Translations under genes and position numbers: made by a program
The notes under the pieces: generated by a model
Seen by the model: the letters and a program-made list of their open reading frames with translations, nothing else
Databases searched by the model: none
Told to the model about the DNA's origin: nothing
NCBI RefSeq assembly: GCF_900155945.1
Contig: NZ_FTMN01000009.1
Coordinates: forward strand, 62,001-126,000
Length of the DNA stretch: 64,000 bases
Source: Marinobacterium stanieri
Lineage (GTDB): Bacteria; Pseudomonadota; Gammaproteobacteria; Pseudomonadales; Balneatricaceae
Direction of reading: 5' to 3'
Shown here: in pieces, positions 48,856-60,628 of the stretch
Numbering within the stretch: position 1 is the first letter of the stretch
Layout: each line of letters opens with the position of its first letter

Positions 48856-49683
48856 TTATTTAGCCTTACGACGGCGTACGATCAGTTTATCGGTACGCTT
48901 GTTCTTGCGAGTCTTGTGACCCTTGGTCGGTACGCCCCACGGAGTAACCGGGTGACGACCACCAGAGCTGCGACCCTCACCACCACCATGCGGGTGATCA
49001 ACCGGGTTCATCGCCGCACCGCGAACGGTCGGACGAACACCACGCCAGCGGCTAGCACCAGCTTTACCCAGTCGACGCAGGCTGTGCTCAGAGTTGCTGA
49101 CTTCACCCAGAGTGGCACGGCATTCAGCCAGAACCTTACGGGTTTCACCAGAACGCAGACGCAGAGTAGCGTAAGTACCCTCACGGGCTACCAGCTGTGC
49201 GGAAGCACCTGCTGAACGTGCCAGCTGAGCACCTTTACCAGGCTTCAGCTCAACACAGTGAACGGTGCTACCGAGCGGTACGTTGCGCAGCGGCAACGTG
49301 TTACCGATCTTGATGTCGGCATCTTCGCCGGAGATGATGCGAGCACCAGCTTCCAGACCTTTCGGCGCGATGATGTAACGACGTTCACCGTCAGCGTACT
49401 TCACCAGGGCGATGTGCGCGGAACGGTTAGGATCGTATTCCACACGCTCGATCAGAGCCGGGATACCATCCTTGTTGCGACGGAAGTCGATTACACGGTA
49501 ATGGTGCTTGTGACCGCCACCGATGTGACGAGTCGTGATGCGACCATTGTTGTTACGACCACCGCTCTTGCTGTTTTTTTCCAGCAGCGGCGCATAAGGC
49601 TTGCCTTTATGCAGACCTTCGCTGACCACCTTGACGAGATGACGACGTCCAGCAGAGGTCGGCTTCGCTTTAATAACTGCCAT
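48856..49683 (-). CDS. rplB: 50S ribosomal protein L2
   Basis: A 275-residue core protein next to the peptidyl-transferase centre. The conserved [20 protein letters not shown] includes the His implicated in activity. Length is normal. Confidence 0.98.
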   Translation of the reverse strand: MAVIKAKPTSAGRRHLVKVVSEGLHKGKPYAPLLEKNSKSGGRNNNGRITTRHIGGGHKHHYRVIDFRRNKDGIPALIERVEYDPNRSAHIALVKYADGERRYIIAPKGLEAGARIISGEDADIKIGNTLPLRNVPLGSTVHCVELKPGKGAQLARSAGASAQLVAREGTYATLRLRSGETRKVLAECRATLGEVSNSEHSLRRLGKAGASRWRGVRPTVRGAAMNPVDHPHGGGEGRSSGGRHPVTPWGVPTKGHKTRKNKRTDKLIVRRRKAK

Positions 49684-49696
49684 GGTTCAACCCCTC

Positions 49697-49993
49697 TTAT
49701 TCGCCCGCCAGGAAATCGATTTCAGAACCTTCGGCCAGACGAACATACGCTTTACGAACATCGTTGCGCTTGCCCATGCCACGCATGGTGCGCTTGGTCT
49801 TGCCTTTGATATTCAGAACGTTGACGCCTGCAACCTTGACGTTGAACAGCTGCTCAACGGCTTCTTTGATTTCCGGCTTGGTTGCGTCTGAAGCCACACG
49901 GAATACTACCTGCTCGCTGCCTTCAGCAACGATGGTGGCTTTTTCAGAGATGTGCGGTCCGAGCAGCACTTTATAAATGCGTTCCGGGTTCAT
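49697..49993 (-). CDS. rplW: 50S ribosomal protein L23
   Basis: A 98-residue tunnel-exit protein that docks trigger factor and SRP. It overlaps the rplD stop by four bases (49990-49993). Confidence 0.97.
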   Translation of the reverse strand: MNPERIYKVLLGPHISEKATIVAEGSEQVVFRVASDATKPEIKEAVEQLFNVKVAGVNVLNIKGKTKRTMRGMGKRNDVRKAYVRLAEGSEIDFLAGE

Positions 49994-50595
49994 GCCAGCA
50001 CCTCCTCAATTTTCTTCAGAGCAGGAACTGTCACCAGGACCTTCTCGAAACCAACCAGGCTAACCGGGTCGATACCAGCAGCATCACGTACGTCCACATG
50101 CGGAACGTTGCGTGCAGCCAGATACAGATTCTGCTCGACGTTTTCGGTGATCAGCAGAGCGTTATCCAGCTTGTACTCGTCAAGCTTGGCTACGAACTGC
50201 TTGGTTTTCGGTGCTTCCAGCTGGAAGTCTTCTACGACAACCAGGCGCTCCTGACGTACCAGCTCAGACAGGATGCAACGCATGGCAGCGCGGTACATCT
50301 TCTTGTTTACTTTCTGAGCGAAAGAACGCGGCTGAGCAGCGAAGGTTACACCACCCGCACGCCACAGCGGTGAACGGCTAGTACCCGCACGGGCACGACC
50401 GGTACCTTTCTGACGGAACGGCTTAGCGCCACCACCAGATACTGCGGAACGGTTTTTCTGCGCTTTGCTACCCTGGCGGCCAGCTGCCATGTAGGCAGTA
50501 ACAACCTGGTGCACAAGCGTTTCATTAAACTCTTTGCCAAATGCCAGATCGGATACTTCAACCGATCCAGTGGCTCCAGTCAGATTCAGATTCAT
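49990..50595 (-). CDS. rplD: 50S ribosomal protein L4
   Basis: A 201-residue protein whose extended loop ([20 protein letters not shown]) lines the tunnel. In E. coli L4 represses the S10 operon through a long leader; the leader predicted here is too short for that structure. Confidence 0.97.
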   Translation of the reverse strand: MNLNLTGATGSVEVSDLAFGKEFNETLVHQVVTAYMAAGRQGSKAQKNRSAVSGGGAKPFRQKGTGRARAGTSRSPLWRAGGVTFAAQPRSFAQKVNKKMYRAAMRCILSELVRQERLVVVEDFQLEAPKTKQFVAKLDEYKLDNALLITENVEQNLYLAARNVPHVDVRDAAGIDPVSLVGFEKVLVTVPALKKIEEVLA

Positions 50596-50606
50596 GGCAA
50601 ACCTCC

Positions 50607-51245
50607 TTAGGCGCGTGCTTTAACAGCAGGTTTAACGATGACATCGCCGCCAGTGGCGCCCGGGATTGCTCCCTTGACGATCAGCAGGTTACGCTCAGCA
50701 TCAACACGTACGACTTCCAGAGTCTGTACTGTGCAACGCTCGGCACCCATGTGACCGGCCATCTTTTTACCTTTGAAGACACGACCCGGGGTCTGGCACT
50801 GACCAATGGAACCCGGAGCACGGTGAGAGATAGAGTTACCGTGAGTCATATCCTGAGTAGAGAAGTTCCAGCGCTTAACGCCACCCTGGAAACCTTTACC
50901 TTTAGATTGACCAGTAACGTCGATCTTCTGACCTGCTTCGAAGCGCTCAACTGTCAGCGCGTCGCCGACGTTGATTTCCTCGTCACCATTCACACGGAAC
51001 TCCCACAAACCGCGACCGGCTTCTACGCCAGCCTTGGCAAAGTGACCTGCTTCCGGCTTGCTCAGGCGGTTAGCCTTTTTGCTACCAGTAGTCACCTGTA
51101 CCGCAGCGTAACCGTCTTTTTCGACAGTCTTGACGTTGGTTACACGGTTCGGTTCCATCTCGATGACGGTGACTGGCACGGACACGCCATCTTCTGTGAA
51201 GACACGGGTCATACCCGCTTTACGTCCGATAAGTCCTACAGACAT
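50607..51245 (-). CDS. rplC: 50S ribosomal protein L3
   Basis: A 212-residue core protein. The Gln in QGGVKRW is the site methylated by PrmB in other gammaproteobacteria. It lies 111 bases after rpsJ, a longer gap than usual with nothing recognised in it. Confidence 0.97.
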   Translation of the reverse strand: MSVGLIGRKAGMTRVFTEDGVSVPVTVIEMEPNRVTNVKTVEKDGYAAVQVTTGSKKANRLSKPEAGHFAKAGVEAGRGLWEFRVNGDEEINVGDALTVERFEAGQKIDVTGQSKGKGFQGGVKRWNFSTQDMTHGNSISHRAPGSIGQCQTPGRVFKGKKMAGHMGAERCTVQTLEVVRVDAERNLLIVKGAIPGATGGDVIVKPAVKARA

Positions 51246-51356
51246 GTTTTTACCTCTTGCCAGTTGTGTACGGGGCTGTCACCCGCTATGGCTGCCCTTT
51301 TCAGGCGCATTCCACAAATAGCGCTTCATTAATTGAATAATTCTGCGCAGTGCGTA

Positions 51357-51668
51357 TTAGCCGAGGCTGATCTGCACTTCAACACCCGCAGCGAGATCCA
51401 GCTTCATCAGTGCGTCGACAGTTTTTTCTGTCGGCTCAACGATGTCCAGAACACGCTTGTGCGTACGAATTTCGTACTGATCACGCGCGTCTTTGTTAAC
51501 GTGCGGAGAGATCAGAACGGTGTAACGCTCTTTGCGAGTAGGAAGTGGGATCGGACCACGCACCTGAGCACCTGTACGCTTGGCAGTCTCAACGATCTCC
51601 AGAGCGGACGAGTCGATCAGGCGATGATCAAAAGCCTTCAGACGAATTCTGATTTTTTGGTTCTGCAT
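51357..51668 (-). CDS. rpsJ: 30S ribosomal protein S10 (NusE)
   Basis: A 103-residue protein acting both in the 30S head and, with NusB, in antitermination. The open frame extends upstream to 51767, but the conserved N terminus [19 protein letters not shown] is at 51668. It is first in the S10 operon, with its own near-consensus promoter at 51739-51767. Confidence 0.97.
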   Translation of the reverse strand: MQNQKIRIRLKAFDHRLIDSSALEIVETAKRTGAQVRGPIPLPTRKERYTVLISPHVNKDARDQYEIRTHKRVLDIVEPTEKTVDALMKLDLAAGVEVQISLG

Positions 51669-51738
51669 TCTGATCACGCATTTCCTGTAAGTTTTTTTAC
51701 GGCAATAGCCGACCTCCCCTCGGATGAAGGGGACGCAA

Positions 51739-51767
51739 ATTTTACTCAGAGGCGCCTGCAGCGTCAA
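51739..51767 (-). promoter_or_regulatory. S10-operon promoter
   Basis: Read leftward: TTGACG (51767-51762), a 17-base spacer and TAAAAT (51744-51739). With the terminator at 51818-51844 it separates S10 transcription from tuf. Confidence 0.8.
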
Positions 51768-51817
51768 CTGAAAGTTTAATTTTTAACCACTTTTCTGGTT
51801 CATTTTTCGCCAGGCAC

Positions 51818-51844
51818 AAAAAAGCCCTCCGAAGAGGGCTTTTT
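51818..51844. terminator. Terminator after tuf
   Basis: AGCCCTC (51823-51829) pairs with GAGGGCT (51834-51840) around CGAA, a stable tetraloop. Leftward it is followed by six U. It ends the str operon. Confidence 0.9.
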
Positions 51845-51864
51845 CAATCAATCAAACACGTAGA

Positions 51865-53058
51865 TTACGCGATGATTTTGGATACAACGCCAGCGCCGAC
51901 GGTACGACCACCTTCACGGATGGCGAAGCGCAGACCTTCTTCCATCGCGATCGGGTTGATCAGGGTAACAGTCATCTGGATGTTGTCACCCGGCATTACC
52001 ATTTCAACGCCTTCCGGCAGTTCACAGGCACCAGTGATGTCAGTGGTACGGAAGTAGAACTGCGGACGGTAGCCTTTGAAGAACGGAGTATGACGGCCGC
52101 CTTCTTCCTTGCTCAGTACGTAAACTTCGCCTTCGAACTGAGTGTGCGGAGTGATGGATGCCGGCTTGGCCAGTACCTGACCACGCTCAACTTCGTCACG
52201 CTTGGTACCACGCAGCAGCGCACCAACGTTCTCGCCTGCACGACCCTGGTCCAGCAGCTTGCGGAACATCTCAACACCAGTACAAGTAGTCTTGGTAGTG
52301 TCCTTGATGCCGACGATTTCGATTTCGTCACCAACGTTCAGGATACCACGCTCGATACGACCGGTTACTACGGTACCACGACCGGAGATAGAGAATACGT
52401 CCTCGATCGGCATCAGGAACGGCTGATCAACGGCACGCTCCGGCTCAGGGATGTACTCGTCCAGAGTCTCAACCAGCTTCTTAACAGCAGCCTGGCCGAA
52501 GTTTTCCGGATCTTCACCGTTCAGCGCCTGCAGAGCAGAACCTACGATGATCGGAGTGTCGTCACCCGGGAAGTCGTACTCTTCCAGAAGTTCGCGAACT
52601 TCCATTTCAACCAGTTCCAGCAGCTCTTCGTCGTCGACCATGTCTGCTTTGTTCAGGAACACAACGATGTACGGTACGCCAACCTGACGAGACAGCAGGA
52701 TGTGCTCACGTGTCTGCGGCATGGGGCCGTCAGCAGCAGAACATACCAGGATCGCGCCGTCCATCTGGGCAGCACCGGTGATCATGTTCTTAACGTAGTC
52801 GGCGTGTCCCGGGCAGTCTACGTGCGCGTAGTGACGAGTCGGAGATTCGTACTCTACGTGAGAAGTAGAGATGGTGATACCACGCTCACGCTCTTCCGGA
52901 GCGTTATCGATGCCGTCGAAGGCAACGGCAGCGCCGCCCCATACTTCTGCACATACGCGAGTCAGTGCGGCAGTCAGAGTAGTTTTACCGTGGTCAACGT
53001 GGCCGATAGTACCAACGTTAACGTGGGGCTTGTTGCGTTCAAATGATTGTTTAGCCAC
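51865..53058 (-). CDS. tuf: Elongation factor Tu
   Basis: The 397-residue GTPase that delivers aminoacyl-tRNA. GHVDHGKTT (P-loop), [12 protein letters not shown] and NKADMVD are the G motifs; domains 2 and 3 follow. Many gammaproteobacteria carry a second copy near tRNA genes; that locus is outside this window. It lies 32 bases after fusA. Confidence 0.98.
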   Translation of the reverse strand: MAKQSFERNKPHVNVGTIGHVDHGKTTLTAALTRVCAEVWGGAAVAFDGIDNAPEERERGITISTSHVEYESPTRHYAHVDCPGHADYVKNMITGAAQMDGAILVCSAADGPMPQTREHILLSRQVGVPYIVVFLNKADMVDDEELLELVEMEVRELLEEYDFPGDDTPIIVGSALQALNGEDPENFGQAAVKKLVETLDEYIPEPERAVDQPFLMPIEDVFSISGRGTVVTGRIERGILNVGDEIEIVGIKDTTKTTCTGVEMFRKLLDQGRAGENVGALLRGTKRDEVERGQVLAKPASITPHTQFEGEVYVLSKEEGGRHTPFFKGYRPQFYFRTTDITGACELPEGVEMVMPGDNIQMTVTLINPIAMEEGLRFAIREGGRTVGAGVVSKIIA

Positions 53059-53090
53059 GATTAAATCCTCTTGATTCAGTATTTGGCTTA

Positions 53091-55184
53091 TCAGTTCTGT
53101 TTGATAACGGCATCAGCAATATTCTGCGGAGCTTCGGCATAGCCTTTAAACTCCATAGAATAGGTCGCACGACCCTGAGACGCGGAGCGCAGGTCGGTAG
53201 CGTAACCGAACATCTCACCCAGCGGTACTTCAGCGTTGATAACCTTACCGGAAGTGCTGTCTTCCATGCCCTGTACCAGACCACGACGACGGTTCAGGTC
53301 ACCCATAACGTCACCCATGTACTCTTCAGGGGTAACAACTTCAACTTTCATCATCGGTTCAAGCAGACACGGACTAGCTTCCTGCGCATACTTTTTGAGC
53401 GCCTGAGATGCCGCGATTTTAAACGCCATCTCATTGGAGTCAACTTCGTGGAAGGAACCGTCGTACAAACGTGCCTTCAGGCCGATGAGCGGATAGCCGG
53501 CGATAACACCGTTCTTCATCTGCTCTTCAACGCCCTTCTGAACCGCCGGGATGTATTCCTTCGGAATAGCACCACCTACGATCTCGTTCACGAACTCCAG
53601 ACCTTCGTCTTCGCTCGGGGTGAATTCGATCACTACGTGACCGTACTGACCACGACCACCGGACTGACGCGCAAACTTGTGGTTTGCAACAACGGCCTGA
53701 CGGATCTTTTCACGGTAGGCAACCTGAGGCTTACCGATGTTAGCTTCAACCTTGAACTCGCGTTTCATGCGGTCAACGATGATGTCCAGGTGCAGCTCAC
53801 CCATGCCGGAGATGATGGTCTGGCCGGTTTCTTCGTCAGTTTCAACGCGGAAAGACGGGTCTTCCTGAGCCAGTTTACCCAGCGCAACACCCATTTTTTC
53901 CTGGTCAGCCTTGGATTTCGGCTCCACAGCAACGGAGATTACCGGATCCGGAAATTCCATACGTTCCAGAACGATCTTCTGATCAAGGTCGCACAGAGTA
54001 TCACCGGTAGTAACGTCCTTCAGACCGATCATGGCAGCGATGTCACCGGCACGCACTTCCTTGATCTCTTCACGACTATTGGCGTGCATCTGCACCATAC
54101 GACCGATGCGCTCTTTCTTCTGTTTAACAGAGTTGTAAACGCTGTCGCCAGACTGCAGAACACCGGAGTAGACACGTACGAAGGTCAGAGTACCTACGAA
54201 CGGGTCAGTCGCGATCTTGAATGCCAGCGCCGCGAACGGAGCATCATCATCGGCTTCACGGGTTTCAACGGTTTCAGCCGCGTCATCCAGAGTACCTTCG
54301 ATCGCCTTAACCTCGGTCGGAGACGGCAGATATTCGATAACCGCATCCAGAACCGCCTGTACACCCTTGTTCTTGAACGCGGAACCAGCCTGCATCAGGA
54401 TGATTTCGTTGTTCAGGGTACGGGCACGCAGACCAGCCTTGATCTCTTCAACAGACAGTTCGCCTTCTTCCAGGTACTTGTCCATCAGTTCTTCAGAGGC
54501 TTCAGCAGCTGCTTCAACCATCTGTTCGTAGTACTGATCAACCTTGTCCTGCATGTCGGCCGGGATGTCGCCTTCTTCGAAGGTCATACCCATGTCTTCT
54601 TCGTTCCACAGGATCGCCTTGCCGCGCAGCAGGTCAACGACGCCCTTGAACTCGTCTTCCGCACCGATCGGCAGGTTGATCGGCACAGGTACGGCGTTCA
54701 GACGCTTCTTCAGCTGCTCTTCAACCATGTAGAAGTTGGCGCCGGCACGGTCCATCTTGTTGACGAACACCATGCGGGGAACTTCGTACTTGTTGGCCTG
54801 ACGCCATACAGTCTCGGTCTGCGGTTGTACGCCTGAAGAGGCACACAGAACCACTACAGCACCGTCCAATACACGCAGAGAACGTTCTACTTCGATAGTG
54901 AAGTCAACGTGCCCCGGGGTGTCGATGATGTTGACACGGTGTTCCTCGAACTGCTGCTGCATACCACTCCAGAAGCAGGTTACAGCGGCAGAGGTGATAG
55001 TGATACCACGCTCCTGTTCCTGCTCCATCCAGTCAGTCGTAGATGCACCATCATGGGTTTCACCCATCTTGTGGCTACGGCCTGTGTAGAACAGAACACG
55101 TTCAGTGGTGGTAGTCTTGCCGGCGTCAACGTGCGCGCAGATACCGATATTACGGTAGCGCGCGAGGGGTGTAGTTCGAGCCAC
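53091..55184 (-). CDS. fusA: Elongation factor G
   Basis: The 697-residue translocase GTPase. [19 protein letters not shown] is the P-loop region and [20 protein letters not shown] the switch II region. Domain IV, with [12 protein letters not shown], reaches the decoding centre. No sign of a fusidic-acid-resistance variant was looked for beyond normal length. Confidence 0.98.
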   Translation of the reverse strand: MARTTPLARYRNIGICAHVDAGKTTTTERVLFYTGRSHKMGETHDGASTTDWMEQEQERGITITSAAVTCFWSGMQQQFEEHRVNIIDTPGHVDFTIEVERSLRVLDGAVVVLCASSGVQPQTETVWRQANKYEVPRMVFVNKMDRAGANFYMVEEQLKKRLNAVPVPINLPIGAEDEFKGVVDLLRGKAILWNEEDMGMTFEEGDIPADMQDKVDQYYEQMVEAAAEASEELMDKYLEEGELSVEEIKAGLRARTLNNEIILMQAGSAFKNKGVQAVLDAVIEYLPSPTEVKAIEGTLDDAAETVETREADDDAPFAALAFKIATDPFVGTLTFVRVYSGVLQSGDSVYNSVKQKKERIGRMVQMHANSREEIKEVRAGDIAAMIGLKDVTTGDTLCDLDQKIVLERMEFPDPVISVAVEPKSKADQEKMGVALGKLAQEDPSFRVETDEETGQTIISGMGELHLDIIVDRMKREFKVEANIGKPQVAYREKIRQAVVANHKFARQSGGRGQYGHVVIEFTPSEDEGLEFVNEIVGGAIPKEYIPAVQKGVEEQMKNGVIAGYPLIGLKARLYDGSFHEVDSNEMAFKIAASQALKKYAQEASPCLLEPMMKVEVVTPEEYMGDVMGDLNRRRGLVQGMEDSTSGKVINAEVPLGEMFGYATDLRSASQGRATYSMEFKGYAEAPQNIADAVIKQN

Positions 55185-55203
55185 GACTCAATTCCTCTGA
55201 ATT

Positions 55204-55782
<579 letters not shown>

Positions 55783-55828
55783 CTAGATGGCCACCGGCTG
55801 GAACAGCTTCACCGTCGGAGCGACGGGA

Positions 55829-56203
55829 TTAGGACTTAGGACGCTTGGTACCGTACTTGGAACGACCCTGTTTACGGTCGTTAACACCGGAGCAGTCCAG
55901 AGAACCACGAACAGTGTGGTAACGCACACCCGGAAGGTCTTTTACTCGACCGCCACGGATCAGTACTACGGAGTGTTCCTGCAGGTTGTGGCCTTCACCA
56001 CCGATGTAGGAAGACACTTCGAAGCCGTTGGTCAGACGCACACGACATACTTTACGCAGAGCCGAGTTCGGCTTCTTCGGAGTAGTCGTATAAACACGGG
56101 TACATACACCGCGACGCTGCGGACATGCCTGAAGCGCACGAACGTCGCTCTGCTGTACCTTGCGCTTACGCGGCTTGCGTACCAACTGGTTGATTGTTGC
56201 CAT
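55829..56203 (-). CDS. rpsL: 30S ribosomal protein S12
   Basis: A 124-residue decoding-centre protein. Lys43 ([14 protein letters not shown]) and Lys88 ([13 protein letters not shown]), the positions changed in streptomycin resistance, are wild type; Asp89 is the usual methylthiolation site. It is first in the str operon. Confidence 0.98.
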   Translation of the reverse strand: MATINQLVRKPRKRKVQQSDVRALQACPQRRGVCTRVYTTTPKKPNSALRKVCRVRLTNGFEVSSYIGGEGHNLQEHSVVLIRGGRVKDLPGVRYHTVRGSLDCSGVNDRKQGRSKYGTKRPKS

Positions 56204-56268
56204 TTAAGCAAACTCCACGATTGGTTTTTAAGCACCATTTAACGCCGGATTCTATATCCAGCACGAAA

Positions 56269-56297
56269 GGGCCGGAATTTTAATCAATTCCGGCCCC
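56269..56297 (-). terminator. Hairpin after rpoC
   Basis: GGGCCGGAATT (56269-56279) pairs perfectly with AATTCCGGCCC (56286-56296) around a six-base loop. Only three U follow leftward (TTTCG), so termination may be partial, letting some rpoBC transcripts run into rpsL. Confidence 0.7.
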
Positions 56298-56320
56298 ATA
56301 CGTCAATTTTTGAGCAATAA

Positions 56321-59300
56321 TTACTCAGCGTCTGGCGACATGGAGGCGTTCAGAGCCTCGGTCAGCGCCTGTTGTACCTCTTCGGCACTCACGCTGACAC
56401 TTTCAGTCGCCGACTGACGTTTACGCTTGCGTTCGCTGTGGTATGCCAAACCGGTACCAGCCGGAATCAGACGACCCACAACAACGTTTTCTTTCAGACC
56501 ACGCAGGAAGTCCTGCTTGCCGGTTACCGCACCTTCGGTCAGTACGCGGGTTGTCTCCTGGAAGGAGGCCGCGGAGATGAAGGACTCGGTTGCCAGGGAG
56601 GCCTTGGTGATACCCAGCAGTACACGTTCGAACTTGCACGGGATCTTGCCTTCGGCTTCCAGACGCTGGTTTTCTTCAACGATTGCCTGGTATTCAACCT
56701 GGTCACCCGGGATGAACTGGGAATCGCCGGCATCCAGAATCTCGGCCTTGCGCAGCATCTGACGCACAATAACTTCGATGTGCTTGTCGTTGATGGCTAC
56801 ACCCTGGAGGCGGTAAACCTCCTGGATCTCGCTGACGATGTACTTGGCCAGCTCTTCCACACCCAGAATGCGCAGGATGTCGTGTGCGTTGGACGGACCG
56901 TCGGACAGGACTTCACCCTTCTCCACGGTTTCGCCTTCGAACACGTTCAGGTTACGCCACTTCTGGATCATGATCTCATACGGATCAGCACCATCGGTCG
57001 GGCTCAGCACGATACGACGCTTGCCCTTGGTTTCCTTGCCGAAGCTGACAGCACCGGAGATCTCTGCCAGTACGGCAGACTCTTTCGGCTTACGTGCTTC
57101 AAACAGGTCCGCTACGCGCGGCAGACCACCGGTGATGTCCTTGTTGACCGAGCCTTCCTGCGGAATACGCGCCAGGATGTCACCGATCTGTACCTCGGCG
57201 CGGTCGTTCAGGTTAACGATCGCTTTAGCCGGCAGCAGGTACTGCGCAGGCATTTCGGTACCCGGGTGGAAGACATCGTTACCGTTGGCATCCACCAGTT
57301 TGATCATCGGACGGATATCCTTGCCAGCGGCAGGACGATCCTTGGCATCCAGAATCTCGATAGTGGACAGACCGGTCAGCTCATCTGTCTGACGCTTGAT
57401 GGTAATACCATCTTCCATGCCCGCGAATTCGACCTTACCTGCCACCTCGGTGACGATCGGGTGAGTATGCGGGTCCCAGTTGGCAACGACGGCACCGGCA
57501 TCAACCTTGGAACCATCACGCACCTTGATCAGGGCACCGTACGGCAGCTTGTAGCGTTCACGCTCACGACCGTGTTCGTCGGTCACACCGACTTCACCGG
57601 AACGGGAGGTCGCAACCAGGTTGCCATCCGTACGCTCTACATATTTCAGGTTGTGCAGACGGATTTCACCGCCGTTCTTGACCTGAATGCTGTCAACGGC
57701 TGCAGCTCGAGATGCCGCACCACCGATGTGGAAGGTACGCATGGTCAGCTGTGTACCCGGCTCACCGATGGACTGGGCAGCGATAACGCCGACCGCTTCA
57801 CCACGGTTGACCAGGTGTCCACGACCCAGGTCGCGGCCGTAACAGTTGGAGCAGATACCGTGCTGGGATTCACAGGTGATCGCAGAGCGCACCAGAATCT
57901 CGTCGATACCGCTGTAGTCTTCGTCATTTTCCAGACGGTGTACCCAGGCTTCATCGATCAGGGTACCGGCCGGAATCAGAGTCTCGGTCTCGGACGGGTT
58001 GAGCACGTCTTCGGCTACAACACGACCCAGTACACGCTCACCCAGGGTTACGATTACGTCGCCACCCTCGATCATCGGCTGAACCACTACGCCGCGCTCG
58101 GTACCACAGTCTTCTTCGGTGATAACCACGTCCTGCGCTACGTCTACCAGACGACGCGTCAGGTAACCGGAGTTCGCGGTCTTCAGTGCGGTATCCGCCA
58201 GACCCTTACGAGCACCGTGGGTCGAGATGAAGTACTGCAGTACGTTCAGACCTTCACGGAAGTTCGCCACGATCGGCGTTTCGATGATGGAGCCATCCGG
58301 CTTCGCCATCAGACCACGCATACCGGACAGCTGACGAATCTGGGCGGCACTACCACGCGCACCGGAGTCGGCCATCATGTAAACGGAGTTGAAGGACTCC
58401 TGCTCGACTTCTTCGCCATCGGCGTTGACGACGGTTTCAACCTTCAGGTTGTCCATCATCTTCTTCGCCAGCAGTTCGTTGGCGCGGGACCAGATGTCGA
58501 TAACCTTGTTGTACTTCTCGCCCTGAGTTACCAGGCCGTCGGCGAACTGACGTTCGATCTCTTTCACTTCCGCATCAGCTTCAGCGATGATGTTGACCTT
58601 CTCGGCCGGGATCTCGAAGTCGTTCACACCGATAGAGGCACCGGACATGGTCGCCTGACGGAAGCCCATGTACATCAGCTGGTCGGCAAAGATAACGGTA
58701 TCTTTCAGACCACAACGACGGTAGGCCTCGTTCAGCAGGCGAGAAATCGCCTTCTTCTTCATCGCCTGGTCAACCAGGGAGAACGGCAGGCCATCAGGTA
58801 CGATATCGAACAGCATGGCACGGCCGACAGTGGTGTCCTGCAGACCATAGCGCTCTTCAACATTACCTTCGATGTCACGGATCACTTCAGGGATACGCAC
58901 CTTGATACGTGCCTGCAGGTGAACCTGACCGGCGCCATGCGCACGCTGAACTTCGCGAATGTCGGAGAAGACCATGCCTTCACCCTTGGCATTCACGCGC
59001 TCACGGGTCATGTAGTACAGACCCAGTACCACGTCCTGAGACGGTACGATGATCGGTTCGCCGTTGGCCGGTGACAGGATGTTGTTGGTGGACATCATCA
59101 GGGCACGGGCTTCGAGCTGGGCTTCCAGGGTCAGCGGTACGTGTACCGCCATCTGGTCACCGTCAAAGTCGGCGTTGTACGCAGCACACACCAGCGGGTG
59201 CAGCTGGATTGCCTTACCTTCAATCAGTACCGGCTCAAATGCCTGGATACCCAGACGGTGCAGTGTCGGTGCACGGTTCAGCAGAACCGGGTGCTCACGA

Positions 59301-60547
59301 ATCACTTCGTCGAGGATATCCCATACCAGAGGCTCTTCACGCTCAACCATCTTCTTGGCAGCCTTGATGGTAGTCGCGTGACCACGCAGCTCAAGCTTGG
59401 AGAAGATGAACGGCTTGAACAGCTCCAGCGCCATTTTCTTGGGCAGACCGCACTGGTGCAGACGCAGGTACGGGCCTACCACGATTACGGAACGGCCGGA
59501 GTAGTCAACACGCTTACCGAGCAGGTTCTGACGGAAACGACCCTGCTTACCCTTGATCATGTCAGCCAGGGATTTCAGCGGGCGCTTGTTGGAACCGGTG
59601 ATGGCACGACCGCGACGGCCGTTATCCAGCAGCGCATCGACGGATTCCTGCAGCATGCGCTTCTCGTTGCGCACGATGATATCCGGTGCGTTCAGGTCCA
59701 GCAGACGCTTCAGACGGTTGTTACGGTTGATTACACGGCGGTACAGATCGTTCAGATCCGAAGTCGCGAAACGACCACCATCCAGCGGTACCAGCGGACG
59801 CAGGTCCGGCGGCAGAACCGGCAGCACTTCCATGATCATCCAGGCAGGATCATTGCCGGACTTGTGGAAGGCTTCCAGCAGCTTCAGGCGCTTGGACAGC
59901 TTCTTGATTTTGGTTTCGGAGTTGGTCTGCGGCAGTTCTTCACGCAGCTGCTGGCATTCTTCATCCAGCTCGATGGAAGACAGCAGCTCCTTAACCGCTT
60001 CAGCACCCATACGGGCGTCGAAGTCATCACCAAATTCTTCCAGTGCTTCGAAGTACTGTTCGTCGTTCAGCAGCTGACCACGCTCAAGGGTGGTCATGCC
60101 CGGATCGATTACGACGAAGGATTCGAAGTACAGCACACGCTCGATATCACGCAGGGTCATATCCAGCATCAGGCCGATACGAGACGGCAGTGACTTCAGG
60201 AACCAGATGTGAGCAACCGGAGAGGCCAGCTCGATGTGACCCATGCGCTCACGACGCACTTTGGTCTGGGTCACTTCAACGCCACACTTCTCACAGATGA
60301 CACCACGGTGCTTCATGCGCTTGTACTTGCCGCACAGACACTCGTAGTCCTTCACCGGGCCAAAGATCTTGGCACAGAACAGGCCGTCACGCTCCGGCTT
60401 GAAGGTACGGTAGTTGATGGTTTCCGGCTTTTTAACTTCACCGTAGGACCAGGAACGGATCATGTCCGGTGACGCCAGGGATACGCGAATAGAGTCGAAC
60501 TCTTCGGACTGTCCCTGGTTCTTCAGCAGATTCAGCAAATCTTTCAT
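56321..60547 (-). CDS. rpoC: RNA polymerase beta' subunit
   Basis: A 1408-residue subunit, almost the E. coli length. The N-terminal zinc site is [20 protein letters not shown] (about 70-89). The catalytic loop NADFDGDQM holding the active-site magnesium is at about residue 460. A second zinc site near the middle includes [19 protein letters not shown]. It lies 81 bases after rpoB. Confidence 0.98.
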   Translation of the reverse strand: MKDLLNLLKNQGQSEEFDSIRVSLASPDMIRSWSYGEVKKPETINYRTFKPERDGLFCAKIFGPVKDYECLCGKYKRMKHRGVICEKCGVEVTQTKVRRERMGHIELASPVAHIWFLKSLPSRIGLMLDMTLRDIERVLYFESFVVIDPGMTTLERGQLLNDEQYFEALEEFGDDFDARMGAEAVKELLSSIELDEECQQLREELPQTNSETKIKKLSKRLKLLEAFHKSGNDPAWMIMEVLPVLPPDLRPLVPLDGGRFATSDLNDLYRRVINRNNRLKRLLDLNAPDIIVRNEKRMLQESVDALLDNGRRGRAITGSNKRPLKSLADMIKGKQGRFRQNLLGKRVDYSGRSVIVVGPYLRLHQCGLPKKMALELFKPFIFSKLELRGHATTIKAAKKMVEREEPLVWDILDEVIREHPVLLNRAPTLHRLGIQAFEPVLIEGKAIQLHPLVCAAYNADFDGDQMAVHVPLTLEAQLEARALMMSTNNILSPANGEPIIVPSQDVVLGLYYMTRERVNAKGEGMVFSDIREVQRAHGAGQVHLQARIKVRIPEVIRDIEGNVEERYGLQDTTVGRAMLFDIVPDGLPFSLVDQAMKKKAISRLLNEAYRRCGLKDTVIFADQLMYMGFRQATMSGASIGVNDFEIPAEKVNIIAEADAEVKEIERQFADGLVTQGEKYNKVIDIWSRANELLAKKMMDNLKVETVVNADGEEVEQESFNSVYMMADSGARGSAAQIRQLSGMRGLMAKPDGSIIETPIVANFREGLNVLQYFISTHGARKGLADTALKTANSGYLTRRLVDVAQDVVITEEDCGTERGVVVQPMIEGGDVIVTLGERVLGRVVAEDVLNPSETETLIPAGTLIDEAWVHRLENDEDYSGIDEILVRSAITCESQHGICSNCYGRDLGRGHLVNRGEAVGVIAAQSIGEPGTQLTMRTFHIGGAASRAAAVDSIQVKNGGEIRLHNLKYVERTDGNLVATSRSGEVGVTDEHGRERERYKLPYGALIKVRDGSKVDAGAVVANWDPHTHPIVTEVAGKVEFAGMEDGITIKRQTDELTGLSTIEILDAKDRPAAGKDIRPMIKLVDANGNDVFHPGTEMPAQYLLPAKAIVNLNDRAEVQIGDILARIPQEGSVNKDITGGLPRVADLFEARKPKESAVLAEISGAVSFGKETKGKRRIVLSPTDGADPYEIMIQKWRNLNVFEGETVEKGEVLSDGPSNAHDILRILGVEELAKYIVSEIQEVYRLQGVAINDKHIEVIVRQMLRKAEILDAGDSQFIPGDQVEYQAIVEENQRLEAEGKIPCKFERVLLGITKASLATESFISAASFQETTRVLTEGAVTGKQDFLRGLKENVVVGRLIPAGTGLAYHSERKRKRQSATESVSVSAEEVQQALTEALNASMSPDAE

Positions 60548-60582
60548 TGTCTATAGCTCCTCGCGGAGTTCTCTGCGCCGAA

Positions 60583-60606
60583 GGCCCCTCGAATCTTCAA
60601 GGGGCC
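60583..60606 (-). other. Hairpin in the rpoB-rpoC gap
   Basis: GGCCCCT (60583-60589) pairs with AGGGGCC (60600-60606). No U tract follows, so it is not a terminator; an RNA-processing or stability role is possible. Confidence 0.4.
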
Positions 60607-60628
60607 CCGGCTGGTGATCATTCAGGAC

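Noticed and set aside
55900-56090. Streptomycin-resistance alleles in rpsL
   Set aside because: Lys43 and Lys88 are unchanged.
56220-56320. A str-operon promoter starting at TTGACG near 56300
   Set aside because: The base run 17 positions downstream (TTAAAA) is a poor -10 and lies within the hairpin; TATAGA near 56250 lacks a -35. No promoter could be assigned with confidence.
56372-59074. A 900-codon open frame opposite rpoC, with similar ones opposite rpoB (61331-63523) and fusA (53448-54836)
   Set aside because: Highly expressed genes with biased codons leave the antisense strand open. The products match no family and have no start signals.
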